Below, in pieces: positions 60,001 to 64,000 of a DNA stretch of 64,000 nucleotides. Both the position numbers and the translations under genes were made by a program. This DNA comes from Linyphia triangularis (lineage: Eukaryota; Arthropoda; Arachnida; Araneae; Linyphiidae): positions 99,790,002 to 99,854,001 of the forward strand of contig OZ021723.1 in NCBI GenBank assembly GCA_963978545.1, in the 5' to 3' direction. The stretch's first letter is position 1. Each line of letters starts with the position of its first letter. A model generated the notes under the pieces. That model did no database searches. It was not told where the DNA came from and was given only the letters and a program-made list of their open reading frames with translations.

Positions 60001-63000
60001 GGGCCTTACAATTTATTTTTTTTATCTAAAAATATTATCGAAAGATGTGAAAGTCCAAAACTTAATAAATAGATAAATGATAATTAGTTCAAATATTTAA
60101 TAAAAAATAATAGTAATTAGAATAAATATTTCAATGTTAAATAGATTTTTAAAAAAATGGTCAATGGAAAACCTAAAATTTCACAATTTAAATATTAAAA
60201 TTTGATATATTTACATAAATTTTAAATGTTCCCAAATGTACAAATATTTAATTAAATTATTTTTGGCAAGTAAATTTTCAATTATTATACATAGTAAATA
60301 TGATGTTGGCATTGCCAACTCATGAATAGTACTAATTTGTGTAAGATTTTTGATAATGCAATTTACAACATATTTTTTTAGCCTCTATTTTTCTTGGCAA
60401 AGCATTTGAGGTATATAAATTGTATCCTCTTTTAAACCAAAAATGTTATTATCTTGAAATTTAAAAATATCTTCACCACTAATGCTATGAGAACGACTGA
60501 TTAGTCCTTGCTCTTCTTCTGACACAGAACTCAAAGACCACCGAAAGGAGACGACAGGAGACACAGATTCCTTGCTTTTCTCATTTGAGAGATTCAGCAA
60601 TTCTTCCCAAAGCAAGCCTTGCTGCACTTCTCGATCCTCGATTATCAGCTTTACTGGAACAGTGTGCTTCACCTACAATCAGAAAAAGCTATCCATAAAA
60701 ATCATGAGAGCAATCCTACTAAGCATCCAGCAGAGTCCGATAAAATGGACGTACGCGCGTACGATGTACGCAGGAAATCGTCGGATCCCGCAGGAAATTA
60801 AAGTCAAATGCCGTGTGTTTTTTTGTTTTTTTTTTATTTATTTTTTTATGGAGAAATATTCCAGTTAGGCAGGGCGGGAAAGGGGGAGTTGTTGACTTGT
60901 TGACTCCCGTAACGCCGGGAGGGGAGAGGTTGGGGAGGTGGGATGCTATTCTCCATATAGTTCACCACCTGTTACTTCTATATAGGAAGGGAGAAGTGTT
61001 GACATAAGGGGGGTAAAGGTTTTTATTTCCTGATTTTGGAATCTTAACCTATTGAAACATTTAATTACACTGAGTTTATTTCCTTCATTCTTCTTTTTAA
61101 TTTGAAAGAATTCTTGGATATTCCATTGTAATTTAAAAGAAACCACATTTTTCTTTAAAATGATAAGGAGCTATCCAAGCAAGACAATGAAGATAAAATG
61201 CTGTATTTGCAAAAAATGTTGGAGCAAAACTATTCACAGCATTTAAATCGAAAGCACAAAAATGAAAATAGTTATGAAAGGAGGCATGCTGGACAAGCAT
61301 CAGTGTTTGCTATCGTTTTACAAACTTAACCTTTAAGCCAACCCAGTACCAATGACTTAATATTGCAAGTGGAAATGTGCCATTGGAAACCGATGTTTCT
61401 CCTGCAGAGTGGTGCTTCCAAAATCAATGCCAAGAAGATTTTGAATTAAACAACTTTCAATTCTCAATAGTACGTAACATTTAATTTTCTTCAGCAGTAT
61501 AATTTAAAGCCCGCAGACTCGCAGGAAATTTTTGGCAATAGCATTTGTGTACGCAGGAAAAAAATATTTTTCTGGAGCCCTGGCATCCAGTGAATCAATA
61601 GGGTTCAATTTATAAGAAATGTATGCTCTTTTACAGGGTTCATACAGCTTTTGAAAATTAATAATATAACCCATAAAAATGTTTTTATAAATTTTTTTAA
61701 TGTTTGATAATTTTTATATTCATTAACAAAGCGTCATTTCTGTTGCCAGCATGTGCTTGGCGTTGGCATCTAATTTTAAATATTAAAAAGACCTCTATCA
61801 GCAAAATATGCGTTAATCTACTTTTCAAAATTTATTCATTAAAATGAATGCAAACTTATGCACTCAAACGCAAATATCTTTTATTTACTCTTATTACAAC
61901 ATATTCATTACTTATTTGTTTATTAAAACAATTTCGGCAATAGGAAAGAGTTTCTTCAAGGATCGGTTAAAAATTATTTCAGCGTGATTGGATGACGGAA
62001 AGTTGGTTTGTTAATATTCCATAAAAGCGACCTTTTAGTGACAGTGCCAGCCACCAAAGTTTAATAGAATGTATTGTTATTGACATCAAATCTATCTGCC
62101 AAGTTTTAGCTTAATTGAATGATGGCAAGGGGGTTATTTAGGCCTCTACAGATTTGCCTGCTATCGACATACACAGTCACATACACACACAAAATCAAGT
62201 TAATATAAAGCTTATAATCCAGTTAATATAAAGCTATTTGCTGATAGAGAGGATTTAATAAGTAGTTTTTAAGGACTCCTTACAAATCTGCATCGCTCAA
62301 ATGTTTTCTAACACTTGTTTTCTTTCATAAATTCAAAACGTTATATTATAAGAATTAAAATTGACTAAGAAACAATTTAAATAAAATTTATTACATATAT
62401 ATATATATATATAACATGGGCAATTTTTTTCGATATACTTTTTTAATGGAAGTCCATCCACACTTGAAATAAAAACAGCAATTTTAAGCAACATGGAAGA
62501 TAAAACTGCTCCACAAATATAAAAGATCTGTTTCAAATTGGTAAAAGTGGGATATAGTAAAATTAATTTGGGAGAGCTAAAAAATATTGCAATGAACAAT
62601 TCCTGCATTTTTTAAAAACAAGTGAAATTAGTTGATATTTATGAAGAGCTTCTTTCTTATTCCAAATATTCAAACAAAATTTCTTTAAAAAAAAACAAAA
62701 TGCCTGATAGCCTTGTCCAATCAAAACGCTGCTTTATAGTTGTGATGTCAAAACATCCTTCCGTTTATATGGTTATTGTGAGGTTTCTGTCAAATATTTG
62801 CAATTGGTTTGGTAGACAATCGTTATATTCCATAACGGTTGGCGCGCGTTGAGAGAAACTTGCAAAACTAATTTCCGTTGCTGCGTTTCAAGACAAGTTT
62901 TTTCATATGTAGTGACGTCACATTCGCTTCGACCCAAATGTGTCATTTTCCCCACCAAAACTAAAAAGCGAAATTTGGTTGCAAATTAAAAAAAAAGAAA

Positions 63001-63645
63001 AAGCACAGTGAGAGGAAATTTTTGTGTTTATTGCCTTTTCAAAACATTTAGAATTGAATAAAAAAAAATTAAAAATACGGGAATTGTCCATTGCCAATTA
63101 AGTATCCAAGATGAAAAATAAGAACTTCCTTATAAAAGGACTTACAAAAATAAGTAGTTTTAAGGACTATACGAACCTTATTTTACTGGTCCTTTAAAAT
63201 GTTTAACATTTGAAAAAGAATCACAATTCAGTATCTGAAAAAACTGCCCATTGAGACTAAACCATACGACACATACTCTCATACTTTTTAAATATGCATA
63301 TCGGGAAAAAACTTCTTTCGATTTACTCCACGTGTTTTTTTACGAGAATAAATTTTGGAATTTTCCCACTAAATATGAAAAATTCAATTTTTTTAAGAAA
63401 ATCTTTTAAAAATTCACAAAAGCAGAACTTTGCAAAGTTTCAAAGACAGGGCCATTCATTTTAAAAACACAGCATTCAATCGAAAGAAAATTGGGTACTC
63501 TAGCTTACATTTTCTAATAGCAATCCTTGACACTCAGCATAAGGGACAGGATACCTGTAGACCTCCGTAGTCTTCCACCACAATGGCACCCCAATGAAGA
63601 GGAATGACAACACAAAGACACTGGTGGTCAAAACAGTGTTGAAGC
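35954..63645 (-). CDS. PIGS: PIG-S, GPI transamidase complex subunit (14 spliced exons, extreme 5' end off window)
   Basis: Exons in transcript order: 63509-63645, 60477-60672, 58677-58841, 57969-58078, 55089-55209, 54911-54972, 54150-54270, 52481-52570, 50201-50373, 47925-47981, 46714-46842, 40424-40526, 36158-36215, 35954-36068. All joins are GT-AG and in phase, giving about 545 residues plus TAA; family members are around 550. Seen: an N-terminal membrane helix followed by GVPLWWKTTEVYR, the luminal motifs NLNFVLYIP and LPQWGGFMVYN, then AFFDPSLLALLYFPEDQKYA, a C-terminal membrane helix and a short basic tail. PIG-S works with PIG-K, GPAA1, PIG-T and PIG-U in the ER membrane to attach GPI anchors to proteins; the catalytic protease is PIG-K. 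The first coding exon is not visible and should lie beyond 64000. Confidence 0.96.
36158..36215 (-). CDS. PIGS: PIGS exon 13 in window (58 nt)
   Basis: Acceptor attccag, donor gtaagt. Encodes DEAFFDPSLLALLYFPEDQ, essentially the invariant PIG-S signature. Confidence 0.96.
36260..36760 (-). pseudogene. LINE reverse-transcriptase ORF, C-terminal relict
   Basis: Minus-strand conceptual reading, in more than one frame, contains ALYGIEW-like, FDRKILK-like and FGPIK, NNKWRIADNHEIYKKYGEP, ASCIRWLGHIYR and RRRGRSPTRWIDSVE, then RVRWRKIGETALACNRL. This order (LYG..W, W-GH--R, GRP--RW-D, W) is the C-terminal end of non-LTR retrotransposon polyproteins. In-frame stops and shifts show it is dead. It lies in a PIGS intron about 45 bases from exon 13, same strand. 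Confidence 0.85.
36761..37793. other. PIGS intron, nothing recognised
   Basis: AT-rich, could include more decayed LINE sequence, which I could not follow. Confidence 0.4.
37794..38662 (-). mobile_element. Family B element with exact TAGAT duplication but shortened right end
   Basis: Left CAGGGTGGCTACAG; right end stops at TTCCAGGTTCTG, lacking the usual TGGCCACCCTG. TAGAT occurs at 37789-37793 and 38663-38667. About 500 bases of extra internal sequence (37900-38520). Confidence 0.72.
38799..39289 (-). mobile_element. Family A MITE, exact ACTTT duplication
   Basis: CAGGGTTCCCAC and GTGGGAACCCTG ends; ACTTT at 38794-38798 and 39290-39294. Interior is the reverse complement of the plus-strand copies. 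Confidence 0.92.
39433..40128 (+). mobile_element. hAT element remnant with exact 8-bp duplication and transposase C-terminal fragment
   Basis: Inverted ends CAGTGTTAGCCACTA and the complement of CAGCGTTCGCCAATA; ATCTATAT at 39425-39432 and 40129-40136. Between about 39595 and 39760 the plus strand reads KYRNNLTEFHLDNLLRLAAT then NTKTDIDSIKK and a stop, matching the C-terminal end of hAT transposases (L-T-x-x-x-L-x-x-L-R-x-A-x-x-x). Internally deleted. Confidence 0.88.
40424..40526 (-). CDS. PIGS: PIGS exon 12 in window
   Basis: Acceptor ctttag, donor gtatga. Encodes IHFALSSTKESLKLLSEGNL then LEGFTKAQSAFVAS, preceding the AFFDPSLL block. Confidence 0.93.
40690..41405. repeat. Foldback element 3: about 300-bp inverted arms
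   Basis: Arms about 40690-40990 and 41100-41405 pair over most of their length. Shared, in opposite orientation: attacttttgttt, agaagcatgttatattttgt, ttttaaacttcaatata and ctacagattaa. Outer T-tract (40738-40761) and A-tract (41348-41371) pair too. Loop of about 110 bases. Confidence 0.88.
42940..43385. other. Unassigned repeat-like block
   Basis: Mixed-composition segment (ttttggaacatcctgattt, gcgcatgcgcataagg, acggctctaacgattttg) differing from the surroundings; no class assigned. Confidence 0.3.
43745..44162 (-). mobile_element. tRNA-derived SINE family S2, two tandem heads
   Basis: On the minus strand each unit reads GCCTAGTGGTTAG (box A) and GGTTCGATTCC or GTTCGACTC (box B). Unit heads are at about 44162-44040 and 43857-43748; both are preceded by acagatacaacacctaggca. 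The body of the first runs into the second. Confidence 0.8.
46574..46680. repeat. Short inverted repeat around 'gattttt ggatcc' in the PIGS intron
   Basis: T-tract then gatttttggatccgatacccaaaaatc and an A-rich run, forming a small hairpin just downstream (in PIGS sense) of exon 11. Confidence 0.45.
46714..46842 (-). CDS. PIGS: PIGS exon 11 in window
   Basis: Acceptor taccag, donor gtgact. Encodes ETDFLLRKNAQEQLSVSISS then LSSLSQLLQTIGNIVIRNDV. SLSQLL--IGNIVI-ND corresponds to a conserved PIG-S helix. Confidence 0.93.
47293..47306 (+). repeat. Poly-G tract (14 G)
   Basis: Uninterrupted G run in the PIGS intron; a 16-C run at 47629-47644 lies 320 bases away in the complementary sense. Confidence 0.9.
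47629..47644 (+). repeat. Poly-C tract (16 C)
   Basis: On the PIGS transcript strand this is a G-run. Confidence 0.9.
47925..47981 (-). CDS. PIGS: PIGS exon 10 in window (57 nt)
   Basis: Acceptor atttag, donor gtaggt. Encodes SDLLDNNFQILPGPVIHKW, equivalent to the family's L-GP-W segment. Confidence 0.87.
48311..48484 (-). mobile_element. tRNA-derived SINE family S3, exact 12-bp duplication
   Basis: Minus strand: ctgtggggttagtgctctgg (box A) and GGTTCGAATCTT (box B), tail ending with gtacaaaccaaacca. CATAAAGGTTAA at 48299-48310 and 48485-48496. Confidence 0.9.
48730..49124 (-). mobile_element. Family A MITE, exact ATATC duplication
   Basis: Ends CAGGGTTTCCAA and GTAGGAACCCTG; ATATC at 48725-48729 and 49125-49129. 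Confidence 0.9.
49140..49625 (-). mobile_element. Family F MITE, exact CACTTT duplication
   Basis: Right end GGCGAATACAACCCCTG is the complement of the family start. CACTTT at 49134-49139 and 49626-49631. Lies 15 bases beyond a family A copy. Confidence 0.88.
49632..50200. other. PIGS intron, nothing recognised
   Basis: AT-rich; small reading frames only. Confidence 0.5.
50201..50373 (-). CDS. PIGS: PIGS exon 9 in window
   Basis: Acceptor ttctag, donor gttaca. Encodes HSIESNAFLLPQWGGFMVYN, CLIPENSSLPHRVHLNTHAF and MKVFLTQFRLLLGLAEK. The NAF-LP-WGG-MVYN stretch and F-L-x-Q-x-R-L-L-x-G are the strongest PIG-S matches in the window. Confidence 0.96.
51235..51672 (+). repeat. Family D repeat
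   Basis: atctctatcagcaaaatgtg through aattttgggcaacagg and agaatgagttgtcatcagc to ttattataaaggattta. 50374-51234 before it shows nothing else. Confidence 0.68.
51713..52371. repeat. Foldback element 4: about 210-bp inverted arms
   Basis: Arms 51713-51930 and 52155-52371 are diverged inverted copies. Shared: tgccgtggcaaaaatggccg, atcattctga, gaatccactgg, cataacttgccaaa. The spacer of about 220 bases includes gatgacgtaactgatg. No protein coding. Confidence 0.88.
52481..52570 (-). CDS. PIGS: PIGS exon 8 in window
   Basis: Acceptor tttacag, donor gtaagt. Encodes SDTSVHPNLNFVLYIPTRDQ then TPLQIHDSK; LNFVLYIP and PL-I-D are family motifs. Confidence 0.94.
52634..53802 (+). mobile_element. piggyBac-like element relict with terminal inverted repeats, interrupted by a SINE
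   Basis: Left gtatatcctcctgagac at 52634 onward and its complement at 53782-53802 are about 20-bp inverted repeats. Inside, the plus strand encodes EFSLTADDSSTDYDEVEPVK, a Lys-rich stretch, HLPAMDTTTFSLHCR, then after the SINE (52866-53047) RMPGCSE-stop-TKIVCTNYKIFLCI. The C-x3-GC...C-x-x-x-x-x-FLC pattern resembles the C-terminal Cys-rich domain of piggyBac-type transposases. Stops and missing catalytic part show it is defective. No TTAA was seen at the ends. Confidence 0.68.
52866..53047 (+). mobile_element. tRNA-derived SINE family S1, inserted in the piggyBac-like relict
   Basis: TAGTGGTTAGCGTGCTGG and GGTTCCGAGTCCC boxes (one extra C, as at 16831). CTTACATTGTCG at 52853-52864 and 53048-53059 is its 12-bp duplication. 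Confidence 0.94.
54150..54270 (-). CDS. PIGS: PIGS exon 7 in window
   Basis: Acceptor tccttag, donor gtatgc. Encodes VLYMTSLPIHTEISNSEKGK, then EHLPSLINPIEAKLG. The LP-x-x-INP-x-E-x-x-LG segment is conserved in PIG-S. Confidence 0.93.
54604..54627 (+). repeat. Poly-A tract (24 A)
   Basis: Uninterrupted run in the PIGS intron between exons 6 and 7. Confidence 0.9.
54911..54972 (-). CDS. PIGS: PIGS exon 6 in window (62 nt)
   Basis: Acceptor gcttcag, donor gtataa. Encodes YLKDVLEEVEMVSSVKVKSQ, directly continuing from RAVD. Confidence 0.9.
55089..55209 (-). CDS. PIGS: PIGS exon 5 in window
   Basis: Acceptor tttcag, donor gtaggt. Encodes PDKNRMRYLRSSKKFDITFS, then LIVPEPQALEVHWNIERAVD. The pattern F-I-T-F-S-L-I-x-P-x-P followed by W-x-I-E matches the PIG-S segment that ends in a W-D/N-I-E-x-A motif. 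Confidence 0.92.
55254..56428 (-). mobile_element. Family A element split by a piggyBac-like MITE
   Basis: Left CAGATTTCCCACTGAATTTG and right AGTGGAAACCTTG ends with family A interior (ggactcgaaaatttgttttc, aagcattttcaagtactttt), interrupted by 55298-55834. Duplication not evident (TATAA / TAGAT). Confidence 0.75.
55298..55834. mobile_element. piggyBac-like MITE at TTAA
   Basis: TTAA at 55294-55297 and 55835-55838. Ends CACTTTAAATCCCA and the complement CCCTTTAAATCCCA. GC-richer than its host. No transposase. Confidence 0.88.
56518..56535. repeat. TA microsatellite
   Basis: Short (TA)n in intron. Confidence 0.85.
57090..57625 (+). repeat. Family D repeat, long copy
   Basis: aaagtttttattataaattc, caaggcgccgcttctattgcc, tctatcagcaaaatatacgg and gattggatgacagcaagttgg to agttaatataaaggattta, the same order as 61.7-62.2 kb. 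Confidence 0.7.
57969..58078 (-). CDS. PIGS: PIGS exon 4 in window
   Basis: Acceptor ttctag, donor gtttgt (non-consensus +3 base). Encodes DFHNLAQDINLLAMKMVQVE then RLQKLYTPASSYGGDKM, luminal domain. Phase fits both neighbours. Confidence 0.85.
58677..58841 (-). CDS. PIGS: PIGS exon 3 in window
   Basis: Acceptor attccag, donor gtgagt. Encodes LDSTLCLRDTSPKSTSTPEK, then CGQLKILVLNRNFSSASKFT and GKGRLGYIVNSE, part of the luminal domain. Confidence 0.88.
58961..59554 (-). mobile_element. Family B MITE, exact AATAA duplication, with nested SINE
   Basis: Ends CAGGGTGGTCACAAAATTC and TTCTGTGGCCACTATG; AATAA at 58956-58960 and 59555-59559. Confidence 0.87.
59266..59436 (-). mobile_element. tRNA-derived SINE family S1, reverse, nested in family B
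   Basis: Complement of GGTTCGAGTCCC and of the tRNA-like head; tail differs (ends gaaaaatgaatacag instead of accaaccaac). AGAAAAATTCC at 59255-59265 and 59437-59447. Confidence 0.88.
59560..60476. other. PIGS intron, nothing recognised
   Basis: AT-rich, no repeat family recognised. Confidence 0.5.
60477..60672 (-). CDS. PIGS: PIGS exon 2 in window
   Basis: Acceptor attgtag, starts VKHTVPVKLIIEDREVQQGL, then LWEELLNLSNEKSK and a Ser-rich end. The donor is the weak point: gtgaag at 60476 fits the phase of the next exon. A gtttaa further on also fits, and reading through gives about 30 more codons before TAG. Confidence 0.82.
60731..61582. mobile_element. hAT-like element with exact 8-bp duplication
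   Basis: Starts CAGAGTCCGATAAAATGG, ends TCTGGAGCCCTG; GCATCCAG at 60723-60730 and 61583-61590. The motif 'gtacgcaggaaa' lies near both ends in the same orientation. The interior has short broken reading frames with Cys pairs but no confident transposase. Confidence 0.75.
61636..61654 (+). repeat. CAGGGTTCATAC end only (family E-like)
   Basis: cagggttcatacagctttt abuts family D sequence; no matching right end seen. Confidence 0.4.
61655..62220 (+). repeat. Family D repeat, long copy
   Basis: Same blocks and order as 57090-57625; ends aatcaagttaatataaagc, with a partial duplication of the last 20 bases. Confidence 0.7.
62395..62412. repeat. TA microsatellite
   Basis: (AT)n of about nine units. 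Confidence 0.85.
62413..63508. other. PIGS intron, nothing firmly recognised
   Basis: Contains gtagtgacgtcacattcg and a patch around 62830-62950 of higher GC; no gene structure. Confidence 0.4.
63509..63645 (-). CDS. PIGS: PIGS exon with first transmembrane helix
   Basis: Acceptor aaacag just above 63645, donor gtaagc below 63509. Encodes FNTVLTTSVFVLSFLFIGVP, then LWWKTTEVYRYPVPYAECQG. The hydrophobic run is the ER membrane anchor, and the helix followed by GVPLWWKTTE is the PIG-S hallmark. It starts two bases into a codon, so at least one more upstream coding exon is required. Confidence 0.95.
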
Positions 63646-63694
63646 CTGTTTAGAAAGAGAAAATAAGTAGGGATACAGCATTTCAAGTTTTATT

Positions 63695-64000
63695 CAGGGT
63701 GGGCATAAAGATTTTTAAGAAATTTCCTGATTTTAAAGCAAACTTTTTTTCAAATTTCTCCAACTTTTCCAGATATGTAAATCAAAATAGAACATGTATG
63801 CAAAAGAGATAATAAGACAATTTTTAAAAAATAGTTTTGGTGGCAATGAAAAGTTTAAATTATTCCGTTATACTAAACTTCCAACGATTACCATCACAAT
63901 TTTCCAAGTAAATGGCACCAAAATATGGATGAATGGGGAAACGTACCTTCAAAACAAAGAAAGTTTCCCTCGTGAAATTTTAAAAAATTCTCTGACATTT
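63695..64000 (-). mobile_element. Family B element running off the window
   Basis: Starts CAGGGTGGGCATAAAG and shares cagatatgtaaatcaaaata and aaaagtttaaattattccg segments with the copy at 58961. Confidence 0.75.

Overview
The window is eukaryotic nuclear DNA, very AT-rich, with two multi-exon protein genes arranged tail to tail and a heavy load of transposon remnants in their introns. Long kilobase-scale introns, canonical GT-AG junctions, tRNA-derived SINEs, hAT-like, piggyBac-like and pogo-like DNA elements and a LINE fragment suggest an invertebrate, most likely an arthropod and perhaps a chelicerate such as a spider. The phylum is an inference; the gene models are not.

Gene 1 (plus strand, about 747-30884) is the 3' part of a DENND4/Crag-type DENN-domain protein, a family of Rab guanine-nucleotide exchange factors. 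Sixteen exons could be joined with consistent reading phase, giving about 887 residues that end at a TGA at 30882-30884. They cover the disordered middle region, a Cys-x-x-Cys pair of a zinc-ribbon-like module split over two exons, and the conserved C-terminal block ([16 protein letters not shown] through to the end). The MABP, DENN and PPR parts must lie upstream of position 1.

Gene 2 (minus strand, about 63645-35954) is PIGS, the GPI transamidase subunit S. Fourteen exons join in phase to about 545 residues, from the first membrane helix (GVPLWWKTTE) to the C-terminal helix (YAIYIPLFLP) and a TAA at 35954-35956. Only the first few residues lie off the right edge. The genes converge at about 35.1 kb, where an AATAAA on each strand faces the other within about 30 bases.

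Intergenic and intronic DNA is a layered repeat landscape. Several short non-autonomous families have CAGGG...CCCTG-type ends. Families A, B and E are flanked by 5-bp target duplications, families C and F by 6-bp ones. Family D is dispersed and unclassified. Three SINE families are present, four of their copies with exact 11-13 bp duplications. Two or three hAT elements have 8-bp duplications. There are also two piggyBac-like MITEs at TTAA, a piggyBac transposase relict split by a SINE, a pogo-like MITE, the 3' end of a LINE, and four long inverted-repeat (foldback) elements inside transcribed introns. I found no bacterial-type operons, CRISPR arrays or convincing functional tRNA/rRNA genes.
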